DNA of 64,000 nucleotides from Armatimonadota bacterium (GCA_029547025.1 JAKPQA010000073.1:1-64000); one strand, 5' to 3'. Positions 47,517-57,325 are shown, numbered from the stretch's first letter. Notes: generated from the letters alone by a model not told the origin. Program-made: numbers and translations.

Positions 47517-48017
47517 CTAGTTGTTCCCGGAGTCCGGATTGGCGCGGCTAGCGTAGTTGAGCTTGAGGTTCATAATAAGCGTTCTCAACTCCCGCTGCTG
47601 CTCCGGAGACAGCTTCGGCTCGAGCTTGCCCAGGATGAAGTCCAACGTGTCGATGGCAACCTGCGCTTCGGCCAAGTCCACGTCCAGTTCACCCGTCGCC
47701 GGGTGGGCCCGCAGCCCGATCTTGATCCAGGCAAGTTCCGCCAAGAGGGGGATGGGCGACGCAATCACGTCGTAGACGCTCCGGGGGAACAGCGCCTCGA
47801 GGGTCTGGGCGTCGAGCTTGGGCTCCTCCGCGCCCGACTCAGCCGCCCCATCGGGCGCGACACCCGCATCCGGCGGCGCTGCGGGGGGCTCTTCCGAAGC
47901 GGGAGGCGGCGGGGGAGCCTTCTTCGACCGCCCCTTGCTGGTCCGGCGATCGATCACCTCGACCTCTTCTTCTTCCTTTTCCTTGGGTTCGCGAGCCTTG
48001 TCGGCACCATCAGCCAT
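47517..48017 (-). CDS. DUF1844 family protein
   Basis: A 166-residue cytoplasmic protein. The first 75 residues are low-complexity (Glu/Lys, then Pro-rich). The DUF1844 core follows: ALFPRSVYDVIASPIPLLA...IKIGLRAHPATGELDVDLAEAQVAIDTLDFILGKLEPKLSPEQQRELRTLI, which I name only by its blocks. Function unknown; widespread in Planctomycetota and related phyla. ATG at 48017 follows GGGGTGAGA. Co-transcribed with the alcohol dehydrogenase. Confidence 0.85.
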   Translation of the reverse strand: MADGADKAREPKEKEEEEVEVIDRRTSKGRSKKAPPPPPASEEPPAAPPDAGVAPDGAAESGAEEPKLDAQTLEALFPRSVYDVIASPIPLLAELAWIKIGLRAHPATGELDVDLAEAQVAIDTLDFILGKLEPKLSPEQQRELRTLIMNLKLNYASRANPDSGNN

Positions 48018-48227
48018 GGGAGTCTCACCCCGTAGCACTGCGGCGTGGATTGACGACCGTGGCGGGGAAGTCTGCTACCGGATTCTAGCATTGCCGATTC
48101 CAGAGGGTCAAGGAAGGCTGCGCCAGGGCTTCCACAAGACGCCGGGAGGCACCCGTTCCCGTCCGCCGAATCCTGTGTCGGTTGTGGTGCAGCAGAAGAG
48201 CACGATACACAGGGGTGGAGCAGCTCG

Positions 48228-50381
48228 ATGCCACGCAAGGCCGTGCGTGCCTCCGGTACGCCGCGAGAACCCCGCAGCCGGCCGGATGCCGGCGAACGCG
48301 AGCCGGAGGATCTGGCCCGATGCTTGCTGCAGTGCTGCCGGCAGTTAGCCGCCTCCCGCGCGTGGCCGCCGGTGGCCGATCGGCCGCTGGAGCGCGTCGC
48401 CCGGGCCCTGGGGGCCGATGCCAGTGCGGTGTACGGCGTCAGCGACGAGGCCGGCGACGGTCGGTCAGCGGTGCTCGACTCGCAGTGGGGTGGCGACCAG
48501 GGCACGCCGATCGCTTGGCCACAGCAGTTGCCGCTTCCCGTGGACTCGGACCAGCGGCGCGGTATCCTGGGGCGCGTCGTCACGGGCTCCTCCGCCTGGG
48601 GCGACCTCGCCGAGCTAGACGAGCCCGAGCGGTCGGCATGGGCGACACTCGGTTCGGGTGCCGTTCTGGCCGTCCCGTTTGAGGTCCGCGATCGGTTTGG
48701 TGGGTTCTTCGCGGTGTTCTCCCGCCAGGCCGGACGCGTCTGGCCGGAACACGACATCCTGCTGCTGGAGCTGGCGGCTCTGGCATCGCAAGAGATCTTC
48801 GCTCGCCGGACTCTGGCTGAGACGGTCCGCTCGACCGAGGAGCTCTACCGATCGATAGCGGGCGCCGTCGCGGACGCGGCCCACGTCGTCGACCGGCGTC
48901 TGAGGATCGTCAGCGTCGGCGCCGGTTCGGCCGAGTGGGTGCGATCGGTGGGCGCGGACCTCGGCGACCCGGTGGGCCGCCACCTCACCGAGGTGTTCCC
49001 CTTCCTGCCCCGGTGGGTGCTCGACGAGTATCAGCGTGTGTTCGACTCGGGCGAGACGCTCTTCACCGAAGACCTGACGACCGTGGGCACGCGCGAGGTC
49101 TACACGGACACGTGGAAGATCCCCGTCCTCGAGCATGGCAAGGTGACGCGAGTGGTGACACTCATACGCGACACCACGGCCCAGCACATGGCTGAGGAGG
49201 AACAGCGGCAACTGGAGGCACGCATCCGCCACGCGCAACGTCTCGAGAGCCTCGAGGTGCTGGCCGGTGGCGTGGCCCATGACTTCAGCAACATCCTCCA
49301 GGTGATCATCGGCAACCTGGCTCTGGCCAAGGCGACCACGTCCGATCTGACCGTCCTGGGGTACCTCCAGCAGATCGAGACAGCGGCGCTGCGAGCCTCA
49401 GAGCTCTCGAACCAGATGCTGGCCTATTCCGGCAGGGGCCAGGCCGAGATGCAGCCGGTGGACCTGGCGGCGCTGGTCAATGACATGGCCCAACTGCTGG
49501 CCGCGTCGGTCTCACGCAAGGCCCAGCTCCGCTGCGAAATGGGCAACTCGCTCCCTCCTGTTCGAGGTGATGCCACGCAGCTTCGCCAGGTCGTCCTTAA
49601 CCTCATCACCAACGCCGCGGAAGCGCTCGAAGGTGGCGAGGGTTGCATCACCGTGCGCGCTCGCGCCGTGGAGCGCGGGAGCCCCTGTCTTCGCGGCGCT
49701 TACCTGAGTGAGGATGTTCCCGCCGGCGCTCTGGTGTGCCTCGAGGTCAGCGACACCGGCCGCGGTATGGATCGAGCGACGAGGGAAAGGATCTTTGACC
49801 CGTTCTTCTCAACCAAACCCACGGGCCGCGGCCTGGGTCTCGCCGTGGTCTTCGGAGTGGTTCGCGGCCACCGGGGTGCCATCAAGGTCGAGAGCCGCCT
49901 TCGGCGCGGCACGACCTTCCATGTGATGTTCCCGTGCGACGGCGCCGTGGAGCCGCCGGCCCCTCGGACCGTCGAGCCTGCCTCCGCGGCGGACGAGTGG
50001 ACCGGTTCGGGCACGATCCTGGTGGTCGACGACGAAGAGGGTGTGCGCAAGCTGGTGAAAGCCCTTCTCGAACTCCGGGGCTTCGAGGTGCTGCTCGCGG
50101 GCGACGGCCGGGCGGCCGTCGAGGTCTTCAATGACCGGGCCAGCGACATCCGCTTGGTGCTCCTCGACATGCGCATGCCGCGCATGAGCGGCGAGGAGGC
50201 GCTGGACGCTATCCGCCAGCGGCGCCCCGATGTGCCGATCATTGTCGCGAGCGGTTACTCCGAGCAAGATGCGACCCGGCATCTGGACGGGCTTGGGCGG
50301 GCATGGTTCATCCGCAAACCATTCCGCTTGGCCGATCTCGAGACACTGATCAAAGAGGCGCTCGCCGCAGCCGAATCCTAG
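48228..50381 (+). CDS. cytoplasmic hybrid histidine kinase (GAF-PAS-HisKA-HATPase-REC)
   Basis: A 717-residue sensor without membrane helices. A GAF-like domain (about 50-195) and a PAS domain (about 205-315) precede the H-box LAGGVAHDFSNIL with His350, HATPase_c (LNLITNAAEALEG, EVSDTGRGMD, GRGLGLAVVFGVV) and a receiver domain with DDEEG and Asp647 in LLDMRMP. It is the same class as the 23454-25772 kinase, and the HATPase-REC halves are clearly paralogous. Its stop overlaps a small minus-strand gene by four bases. No output domain. Confidence 0.92.
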   Translation: MPRKAVRASGTPREPRSRPDAGEREPEDLARCLLQCCRQLAASRAWPPVADRPLERVARALGADASAVYGVSDEAGDGRSAVLDSQWGGDQGTPIAWPQQLPLPVDSDQRRGILGRVVTGSSAWGDLAELDEPERSAWATLGSGAVLAVPFEVRDRFGGFFAVFSRQAGRVWPEHDILLLELAALASQEIFARRTLAETVRSTEELYRSIAGAVADAAHVVDRRLRIVSVGAGSAEWVRSVGADLGDPVGRHLTEVFPFLPRWVLDEYQRVFDSGETLFTEDLTTVGTREVYTDTWKIPVLEHGKVTRVVTLIRDTTAQHMAEEEQRQLEARIRHAQRLESLEVLAGGVAHDFSNILQVIIGNLALAKATTSDLTVLGYLQQIETAALRASELSNQMLAYSGRGQAEMQPVDLAALVNDMAQLLAASVSRKAQLRCEMGNSLPPVRGDATQLRQVVLNLITNAAEALEGGEGCITVRARAVERGSPCLRGAYLSEDVPAGALVCLEVSDTGRGMDRATRERIFDPFFSTKPTGRGLGLAVVFGVVRGHRGAIKVESRLRRGTTFHVMFPCDGAVEPPAPRTVEPASAADEWTGSGTILVVDDEEGVRKLVKALLELRGFEVLLAGDGRAAVEVFNDRASDIRLVLLDMRMPRMSGEEALDAIRQRRPDVPIIVASGYSEQDATRHLDGLGRAWFIRKPFRLADLETLIKEALAAAES

Positions 50382-50581
50382 CACGAGCCGCACTGGTCGA
50401 CGACGACTTCGGTCCTGTGGCGTCCGTCAGAGGACAGGCTATCGGCTTGAGCTGCCGCCAGGCGCGCACTAGCCAACAGGAATGCCGCCTTCTGTTCGGC
50501 CGACATCCCCGCCATACGCCTGCGGAGCTCCTCGCAGACGGCATTCACGTTCGGGAGCAGATCGATAGGAGTTGATGCCAA
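50378..50581 (-). CDS. 67-residue protein with C-terminal CGSC
   Basis: A small protein beginning at TTG 50581, preceded by a perfect GGAGG five bases away. The sequence STPIDLLPNVNAVCEELRRR, AEQKAAFLLASARLAAAQAD has amphipathic helices and ends VVVDQCGSC. It converges with the hybrid kinase, sharing four bases (CTAG). The terminal Cys pair could bind metal or take part in redox chemistry; the first Cys is in AVCEEL. No family recognised. Supported by the ribosome site, regular helix pattern and position. Confidence 0.5.
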   Translation of the reverse strand: MASTPIDLLPNVNAVCEELRRRMAGMSAEQKAAFLLASARLAAAQADSLSSDGRHRTEVVVDQCGSC

Positions 50582-50828
50582 GACAACCTCCGGCGCCCGG
50601 GCCCTCCCGAGCTTCGCTTCGCGTCGGGACGCTTCTACCGGCTTCCGGGGTGTACATACCCCAATCGACCCAATACGAACCAGGGCGTCGGCGCCGGCCT
50701 CGCGAGCCCGTGTGCATGGGGAGGGCCGACTACCGCCGTCGCCGCTGCAGGATCCCTCCGTCTCGGCTGCGAACCCCTGGCTCTGCGCGGATGAAGCCGC
50801 CGGATGGCCACGGCCAGGAGGCATCGAT

Positions 50829-51557
50829 GTGAGACCGCTCGAGGGCAAGATCGCGCTCGTCACCGGCGCGGGACGCGGGATCGGCGCGGCCGTGGCCAGT
50901 GCCCTGGCGGAGGCTGGGGCCACCGTGGTGGTCACATCTCGCACCCCGATGGAGCTGGCCACCGTCGTCGATGCGATCCGATCCGGCGGCGGATGCGCCC
51001 TGGCCATCGAGGGCGATATCACTGACGAGGCATTCCAGGATCGTCTGTTCGCCGAGATCGACCGGATCTTCAGCCGGCTGGACATCCTGGTCAACAATGC
51101 AGGCATCGCACCCTTTGGCCCGGTCGAGGAACTGCCAGCCTCCGACCTGCGACGGTGCCTGGAGCTGAACGTGGTCGCCGCCTATGGCTGCATGCAGCGC
51201 GCGATCCGCCTCATGCGCGACAACGGCGCCGTGGGGAAGATCATCAACATTGGTTCGGTCAGGTCGCACTGGACCGAGGCCGGTGATGCGGGTGCCTACA
51301 ACGCCAGCAAGGAGGGCCTCCGGGCCATGACCCAGTCCGTCGCGCGCCAGCTCCACGGAACGGGGGTTCGCATCGCCGTCGGCATGGTCAACCCCGGCGT
51401 GGTCGACACCTCGCTGACCAATCCCTCGGGCACTCCCAAGCCCGACTGGCTGAAGCCCGAGACCGTGGCCCGAGCCGTACTCCACGCCGTGACCGCCCCA
51501 CCCGATGTGAATGTGTTCGACACCACCCTGTTCAACGTGTCACAGAGTCCGTGGTAG
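50829..51557 (+). CDS. short-chain dehydrogenase/reductase
   Basis: A 242-residue SDR. GTG at 50829 follows CAGGAGG. The cofactor motif TGAGRGIG is near residue 13, NNAG near 87, and the active site shows Ser in NIGSVRS with YNASK. FabG-like, oxidising or reducing an alcohol/ketone with NAD(P). The 248 bases between 50582 and the start hold no other gene. The M20 amidohydrolase follows 26 bases after. Confidence 0.88.
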   Translation: MRPLEGKIALVTGAGRGIGAAVASALAEAGATVVVTSRTPMELATVVDAIRSGGGCALAIEGDITDEAFQDRLFAEIDRIFSRLDILVNNAGIAPFGPVEELPASDLRRCLELNVVAAYGCMQRAIRLMRDNGAVGKIINIGSVRSHWTEAGDAGAYNASKEGLRAMTQSVARQLHGTGVRIAVGMVNPGVVDTSLTNPSGTPKPDWLKPETVARAVLHAVTAPPDVNVFDTTLFNVSQSPW

Positions 51558-51583
51558 GTGATGGCCCCAAAGGAGGATCGTCC

Positions 51584-52804
51584 ATGCCCCGCAAGCCCGC
51601 CCAAGACCCCTTCCTCGCCCATGCCCTTCGGATGAAGAGGCAGCTCGTGCAGTGGCGACGCCAGATCCATCAGCACCCGGAGCTGGCCTATGGCGAGACC
51701 CAAACGGCGGCGCTGGTATCGGGGCACCTGCGGTCACTCGGGATCCACGTCCGCGCGGGCGTCGGCGGAACCGGCGTGGTAGGCCTCATTCGTGGCCCGC
51801 GGCTCGCGCCCACGGTCCTGCTCCGGGCCGACATGGATGCGTTGCCCATCCAAGAGGCCGCCGATGTGCCCTACCGGTCGAAGGTCGCCGGTGTCATGCA
51901 CGCTTGCGGGCACGACATGCACACGGCCATGCTGATGGGCGTGGCCTCGCTGCTGGCGGCCCGTGCCGGCGAGCTTGCGGGAAGTGTGAAACTGTGCTTC
52001 CAGCCGGCCGAGGAGTCCGGGGCGGGAGCCCTGGCAATGATCCGCGATGGAGTGCTCGCCGACCCGCCCATTGATGCCGCCGTCGCACTGCACGTGCACT
52101 CCCGCCTGCCCGAAGGGGTCGTCGGCCTCCTGACGGGCCCAGTGACCGCCTTTGCTGACAGCCTGAGGATCATCGTGCGCGGCCGGAGTGCCCACGCCGC
52201 GGCGCCTCACGAAGGCATCGACACCATCGTCGTGGCCGCGCATCTCATCACCTCGCTCCAAAGCCTGGTGGCACGCGAGATCGATCCCATGCGGCAGCGC
52301 GTCGTCTCGCTCGGGATGATCGGGGGCGGCACCGCACCCAACGTCGTGGCCGAATCGGTCACGATCGACGGCACGATCCGGTCCTTCGAGGAGCCGGTCC
52401 GCCGGCGGCTATTCGCGCGGGTTCGCCGGCATGCCAAGGCCGTGGCCCAATCCATGGGCGCCACGGCGGAGGTGGAGTTGAGCGAGGGCTACCCGCCACA
52501 GGTGAACGATGCGCGGCTGGTCGACCTTCTCGCCGGCTGCGCGGGTTCGATGCTCGGCGCGAAGGCCATCAGGCGCATGGACGACCCCTCGCTGGGTGGC
52601 GAGGACTTCGCCTTCTACGGCCGTGAGGCCCGGGTGCCGAGCATCATGTTCCGGCTGGGTATCACGCCCCGCGGGGAGAAGAATCCCGCGCCGGGCCACA
52701 GCCCGCTGTTTCGCATGGACGACGAGGCCGTGGCACCCGTCGGGACGGCCGTACTGGCACGGTACGCGACCGAGTTGCTGGCAGACCTGGCGAGGCACGC
52801 ATAG
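51584..52804 (+). CDS. M20-family amidohydrolase / aminoacylase
   Basis: A 406-residue metallohydrolase. ATG at 51584 is preceded by an excellent AAAGGAGG. Motifs: RRQIHQHPELAYGETQTA, LRADMDALPIQE, HACGHDMHTAMLMGVA for metals, FQPAEESGAGALAMI, GRSAHAAAPHEGIDTI (dimerisation domain) and GGEDFAFY. These match the IAA-amino-acid hydrolase/hippurate hydrolase family, which cleaves N-acyl amino acids. Cytoplasmic. Likely one transcription unit with the SDR. Confidence 0.9.
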   Translation: MPRKPAQDPFLAHALRMKRQLVQWRRQIHQHPELAYGETQTAALVSGHLRSLGIHVRAGVGGTGVVGLIRGPRLAPTVLLRADMDALPIQEAADVPYRSKVAGVMHACGHDMHTAMLMGVASLLAARAGELAGSVKLCFQPAEESGAGALAMIRDGVLADPPIDAAVALHVHSRLPEGVVGLLTGPVTAFADSLRIIVRGRSAHAAAPHEGIDTIVVAAHLITSLQSLVAREIDPMRQRVVSLGMIGGGTAPNVVAESVTIDGTIRSFEEPVRRRLFARVRRHAKAVAQSMGATAEVELSEGYPPQVNDARLVDLLAGCAGSMLGAKAIRRMDDPSLGGEDFAFYGREARVPSIMFRLGITPRGEKNPAPGHSPLFRMDDEAVAPVGTAVLARYATELLADLARHA

Positions 52805-52820
52805 ACAGGCGGAGAACGCC

Positions 52821-54095
52821 CTACTCCGGCAGCTCCTGCCCCTTGGTCTCCGGCGCGAGGACGGCCAGGACGATGCCCACAACGTAGATCAGCGACATCA
52901 GCATGGCAGCGTTGGGGATCGATCCCAGAGCCGCCGAGAGCTTGCCGGTGCCGATAAGCACTCCGGCGGCAGAGACCACCCGGCCGACATTGAAGCAGAA
53001 GCCTTCGCCCGTGGCACGTAGCCGTGTGGGAAAGAGCTCGGGCAGATAGAGGGGCAGCCATCCGAACATGGCCACCTGCGCCATCTGCACCACCACGGTG
53101 AGCACCAACATGCGCGTGCCATACTCGGTGCACGTCAGGTAGAGCAGGGAGACGAGCCCCAGACTCGCAGCGGACTGCAGAGCGAACGAGAGCCGACGGC
53201 CCAGCCACTCGGCCGAGAGGCCGCCGAGGAAACCCCCGATGATGGCGCCGACCGCCATGGCCATGGTGACCGCCGCGATGGGGCCGCTTGGGCTTCCCGG
53301 CTTCACCAGCTCGGTCACCCAGAGCTGGAGCCAGGACTGCACCGTCCCCCACAGGCCGAGAACGGCCACCGCCCCGAGCCCCATACCGATCAGCGTGCGT
53401 CTGCGGAACTCCGGCGAGAAGAGGTCAACGAACCGCGAGGTCTCGCCGCGCTGCCGCGACCGGACGAAGAGCTCCGGCTCCTTTACGTAGAGCCGGATGA
53501 GGAGTGTCAGCATGGCGGGCACGAAGCCAATCATCAGCACCGGCCGCCAGGTCCAGCCGAGATTGGCCTGGAGGAACCCGACGCCGGAGGCAGCGAGGAA
53601 CCCGAAGTTCGCGGCCGCGCCCAAGAGGCCCGCCAGCAGGGGCCGGGAAACCGAGGGCCAGGACTCCATCACCAGCGCCACGCCGAGGCCCCACTCGCCC
53701 CCGAGACCCATGGCGCCGAGAAAGCGGCAGGCCGCGAGCTGCTGCCAGCTCTGCGAGAGCCCGCTCAAGCCCGTGAAGACCGCGTACATGAGCACGGTGA
53801 TGATCATCGTCTTCACACGGCCGATCCTGTCGCCCAGACGGCCGAACAGGATTCCTCCGGCCGCCATGCCGGCCAGGAACAAGGCGACCATGATACCCAT
53901 GAGCGGGCCGGTGATCTTCGGGTCCGTGGTGCCCATCAGGTCCTTCAGCGCGGGAGGAACGGCGATGGAGTACAAGCCCATCTCCAGGCCGTCGAACATC
54001 CACCCGGAGAAAGCGGCGATCAGGGCCATCCACATGCTCAACGTGGTCACGCGGCGGGACGTATCGGGCTGCGGGGTCGTTCCCGACTCTGCCAT
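52821..54095 (-). CDS. MFS transporter (sugar/acid symporter type)
   Basis: A 424-residue transporter with twelve hydrophobic segments. ATG at 54095 follows GGGAGG. The MFS loop motif GRLGDRIGRVK is present, as are WMFDGLEMGLYSIAVPPAL and the mid-loop PELFVRSRQRGE. It resembles aromatic-acid or sugar-acid symporters. It converges with the M20 gene 16 bases away and is divergent from the CBM9-like gene. Possibly imports the acid or acyl amino acid used by the neighbouring M20 enzyme, but this is an inference. Confidence 0.85.
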   Translation of the reverse strand: MAESGTTPQPDTSRRVTTLSMWMALIAAFSGWMFDGLEMGLYSIAVPPALKDLMGTTDPKITGPLMGIMVALFLAGMAAGGILFGRLGDRIGRVKTMIITVLMYAVFTGLSGLSQSWQQLAACRFLGAMGLGGEWGLGVALVMESWPSVSRPLLAGLLGAAANFGFLAASGVGFLQANLGWTWRPVLMIGFVPAMLTLLIRLYVKEPELFVRSRQRGETSRFVDLFSPEFRRRTLIGMGLGAVAVLGLWGTVQSWLQLWVTELVKPGSPSGPIAAVTMAMAVGAIIGGFLGGLSAEWLGRRLSFALQSAASLGLVSLLYLTCTEYGTRMLVLTVVVQMAQVAMFGWLPLYLPELFPTRLRATGEGFCFNVGRVVSAAGVLIGTGKLSAALGSIPNAAMLMSLIYVVGIVLAVLAPETKGQELPE

Positions 54096-54256
54096 ACCGC
54101 CCTCCCTGGGGCGCGGACTTGGGGCGTGGCGCCCGGGGTCTATTCGCACGGGCGCCACCTTGCCCTTTTCCACACACCACAAGGCCACCGCGCCTACGCG
54201 GGCGAAGGGGCGCAGTGCGTTCCCGTGGGCGAGTGGATGCTCAGGAGGTGTCGTCG

Positions 54257-55681
54257 GTGAGACACTGGCTGTCCCTGTTTGCGGTACCGGTGGCCCTGGC
54301 CGTGGGGGCCCCTGGAGTCCGGGCCGCCTACGTGCCCAGCTACACGGTGTTCCACGCCCACCAGGAGATCGTGGTCGACGGCGTGCCAGACGAAACGGAC
54401 TGGGCCATGGCTCCGGCGTTGACGGAGTTCGTCGCGCCACGCCGGACCGCCAGCCAGCCGCTGCCCCCCGCCACGACATTCCGCGCGCTCTGGACGGACG
54501 ATACGCTGTACCTGAGCTTCGTCTGCACCGATGAGTACATCACCACAGGACCCGGGCCTGGTGCCCCGGTGGCTCGCGAGGCCGACTGGGTCGAGTGGAT
54601 GTGGATCACCCAACCGGGGGCGGGCGGCCGGGCCCTGGCCGTGAACCCCACCGGTCAGGTTGAGCTGCGCAGGCTGATGCAGCAGAACCCGGGGCCGGGC
54701 GGGTGGCGGCTGCCGGGCCTTCGCAGCCAGGCGACCGTCATCGGAACCGTCGATGATGTCACCGACGTCGACCAGCAGTGGTCGTGCGAGATCGCGGTGC
54801 CACTCTCCGCCCTGGCGACCGACCTCGGCCGGGCCGAAACCAAGGTCCCTCAGCCGGACACGTCGTGGCAGGTAGAGATCCGGCGGTACGGCGGGCCACC
54901 GGGCTGTGCCCTCATTCAGTGGGCGGGCGAGTGCGGCGTCACGGCCGCCAGGGCGCCCGCGACGCCGGGCCGGTTCCTCTTCTCGTCCCGGTCCGTGCGC
55001 GCGAGCCGCTGGACGCCGCCCGAGTACACCGTCAGGCGCGCACGGGGTCCGATCGAGATCGACGGCGCCATCGACGATCCCCCGTGGCGTGACGCCGCCG
55101 TGGCCGGGCCGTTGGTGTTCCCCTGGTGGGACCGCCGCAACGGCGAGCAGGACACGACTGAGGTCCGCGCCCTGTGGGATGACGAGAACCTTTACGTCGC
55201 CTGGTCGTGCCGCGATCCCTACATCTCAGCCAAGTACACGAAGCGAGATGCCAACACATGGGAGGATGACTGCGTCGAGGTCTTCATCGCCCCGAATCCG
55301 GAGCACGTCGCGAGCTACTACGGCTTCGAGATCAACTGCCGCGCCGTGTGGCTCGACTACCTCTACTCACCCCGGGCCGATGTCACCACCGGCTTCCCCT
55401 GGAACGCCCACGGCGTGGTGGTGAGGAGCCGCATCGATGGCACCCTCAACGATGACACCGACATTGACCGCGGCTGGGTGGTAGAGGCGTCGATCCCACT
55501 GGCCAACTTCGCCGCCGTGTCCGGAAGACTCCGTCCCGCCGTGGGTGACGTCTTGCGCGCGAACTTCAACCGGTGTGGTGGGCGCACGAAGGAGCAGTTC
55601 AGCCAGTGGTCGCCAGGCGATACGCCGACCCCGAACTTTCACCGGCCAACGCGCTTCGGGCGGCTGGTGTTCGGCGAGTAG
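54257..55681 (+). CDS. secreted protein with two CBM9-like domains
   Basis: A 474-residue exported protein. GTG at 54257 follows AGGAGG and gives a signal peptide (LSLFAVPVALAVGAPGVRA). Two copies of a CBM9/DOMON-like sandwich are seen: residues 25-245 starting EIVVDGVPDETDWAMA, and 255-470 starting PIEIDGAIDDPPWRDA. Both have the family's DxxLYxxF/W block (DDTLYLSFVCTDEY, DENLYVAWSCRDPY) and WEDDCVEVF in the second. There is no catalytic domain, so it may bind polysaccharide at the surface. Confidence 0.8.
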   Translation: MRHWLSLFAVPVALAVGAPGVRAAYVPSYTVFHAHQEIVVDGVPDETDWAMAPALTEFVAPRRTASQPLPPATTFRALWTDDTLYLSFVCTDEYITTGPGPGAPVAREADWVEWMWITQPGAGGRALAVNPTGQVELRRLMQQNPGPGGWRLPGLRSQATVIGTVDDVTDVDQQWSCEIAVPLSALATDLGRAETKVPQPDTSWQVEIRRYGGPPGCALIQWAGECGVTAARAPATPGRFLFSSRSVRASRWTPPEYTVRRARGPIEIDGAIDDPPWRDAAVAGPLVFPWWDRRNGEQDTTEVRALWDDENLYVAWSCRDPYISAKYTKRDANTWEDDCVEVFIAPNPEHVASYYGFEINCRAVWLDYLYSPRADVTTGFPWNAHGVVVRSRIDGTLNDDTDIDRGWVVEASIPLANFAAVSGRLRPAVGDVLRANFNRCGGRTKEQFSQWSPGDTPTPNFHRPTRFGRLVFGE

Positions 55682-55827
55682 CGGCCGGTGGGTCACTCGA
55701 GGGGCCCCGAGCGGGTCTGGATACGCATCCGGAGGTCCCCTTCCGAGAAGGGGGCTCCTGACCCCCTGCGTCGCGTGTGGTATCGTTACGGCGCATGGCC
55801 AAACCCACGTATCGGAGGCTCGCGAGT

Positions 55828-57159
55828 ATGGCAGATCGCACCACCCGCCGTACCTTCCTCAAGCAAGCGGCTGCAACGGCGGCCGTCCCGTTCATCATCA
55901 CCAACTGGGCTCGGGCGCAGGGCGCCAATGACAGGTTGCGCATCGCCTTCATCGCCACCGGCGGCATCGGCGGCGCGCACATTGGCGAGATGGAGAAGCT
56001 CGGCCAGGACTGCCCCTGCTACTGCGATGTCGACACCGACCGCATGGGCGGTGCCGCCGAGCGATGGCCGAAGGCCAAAGCCTACCAGGACTACCGCAAG
56101 ATGCTCGACGCCGAGCACAAGAACATCGATGGCGTCATGATCGGCACACCCGACCACAGCCACTTCCCGGCCACCGCCATGGCCATGGGCTTGGGCATCC
56201 ATGTCTACACGCAGAAGCCGCTCACCCAGACGGTCTGGGAGGCGCGGCAGCTCGCGAAGTTGGCGAAGCGGCACCCCAAGATCGTCACCCAGATGGGCAA
56301 CCAGGGCCACGCGGGCGAAGACTGGCGCATCTTGTATGAATGGATCCACAGTGGCGCCATCGGCCAGGTGACCGAGGTCCATACGTGGACCAACCGCCCA
56401 ATCTGGCCCCAGGGGATCCGCCGGCCGCTGGGCAAGGACCCCGTCCCCGCCAACCTCGACTGGGACTGCTGGATCGGCCCCGCGAAGATGCGGCCGTTCA
56501 AGAGCGGGGTCTACCACCCGTTCGCCTGGCGCGGCTTCTGGGAGTTCGGCGCGGGCGCTCTGGGTGACATGGCGTGCCACACCATGGATGGCATGTTCTG
56601 GTCGCTCGATCCCGGCACTACGTGTGCCACCGAGCCGGTGGAGGTCAATGGGAAGACGCGCGACTGCTTCCCCAATTCGTCCATCATCAAGTGGGAGTTC
56701 CCCAGGCGCGGCGATCGCCCCGCGTTCGTGCAGTACTGGTACGACGGCGGCCTGAAACCCAAGCGCCCCGAGAACCTCGAACAGGGCCGTGAGCTACCCG
56801 GGACCGGGAACTTGTTCGTCGGCACCAAGGGTACCCTCATCATCCCCGGCGACTACGGCGGGGGGCTCGAGACGATCCCGCAGGGGCTCAAAGACGAGGT
56901 CGGCACGCCACCCAAGCTGCTCGAGAGATCCATCGGCCACTACAAAGAGTGGGTCGAGGCAATCAAGGGCAACGGCAAGACGGTCTCCAACTTCGCCTAC
57001 GCCGGCCCGATGACCGAAGTCATCCTGCTGGGCAACGTGGCCTGCCGGCTGGGCAAGCGGCTCGAATACGACGGCGAGGACATGAAGATCCGCAACGAGC
57101 CCGATGCCAACGAGTTTCTGACCAAGCAGTACCGCAAGGGATGGGATGACTGGGCATAG
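55828..57159 (+). CDS. Tat-exported Gfo/Idh/MocA oxidoreductase
   Basis: A 443-residue NAD(P)-dependent sugar oxidoreductase. ATG at 55828 follows GGAGG. Twin-arginine signal RTTRRTFLKQAAATA. Rossmann part FIATGGIGGAHIGEME, GVMIGTPDHSHFPATA and YTQKPLT (the usual catalytic-lysine EKP appears as QKP). The C-terminal sheet domain includes the GALGDMACHTMDG motif. Members act on inositols, hexoses or glycosidic substrates. It is a paralog of the 62778-63983 gene. It ends at a strong hairpin. Confidence 0.88.
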   Translation: MADRTTRRTFLKQAAATAAVPFIITNWARAQGANDRLRIAFIATGGIGGAHIGEMEKLGQDCPCYCDVDTDRMGGAAERWPKAKAYQDYRKMLDAEHKNIDGVMIGTPDHSHFPATAMAMGLGIHVYTQKPLTQTVWEARQLAKLAKRHPKIVTQMGNQGHAGEDWRILYEWIHSGAIGQVTEVHTWTNRPIWPQGIRRPLGKDPVPANLDWDCWIGPAKMRPFKSGVYHPFAWRGFWEFGAGALGDMACHTMDGMFWSLDPGTTCATEPVEVNGKTRDCFPNSSIIKWEFPRRGDRPAFVQYWYDGGLKPKRPENLEQGRELPGTGNLFVGTKGTLIIPGDYGGGLETIPQGLKDEVGTPPKLLERSIGHYKEWVEAIKGNGKTVSNFAYAGPMTEVILLGNVACRLGKRLEYDGEDMKIRNEPDANEFLTKQYRKGWDDWA

Positions 57160-57187
57160 AGCCCGGTCCTGGCCGCATCACGGTGGT

Positions 57188-57215
57188 GGGGGCCCGCCGC
57201 GCCCGGCGGGCCCCC
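57188..57215 (+). terminator. strong hairpin after the oxidoreductase gene
   Basis: A perfect 11-bp stem (GGGGGCCCGCC with GGCGGGCCCCC) and 6-base loop, 29 bases after the stop. No T-tract follows. Confidence 0.65.
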
Positions 57216-57296
57216 GTTCCGTCGAGGCCGAGTAGCCCGGTCCGACAGGGCGATGGATCGGGTGTAGCCCCAGCCGCCAGCCGCCTGAGCGGGCCC

Positions 57297-57325
57297 TTGA
57301 TCCAGCAGAGCCTTTGGGCCATAAT
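57297..57325 (+). promoter_or_regulatory. promoter for tRNA-Phe
   Basis: TTGATC at 57297-57302 and CATAAT at 57320-57325 are separated by exactly 17 bases, 29 bases before the mature tRNA 5' end. Confidence 0.65.
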
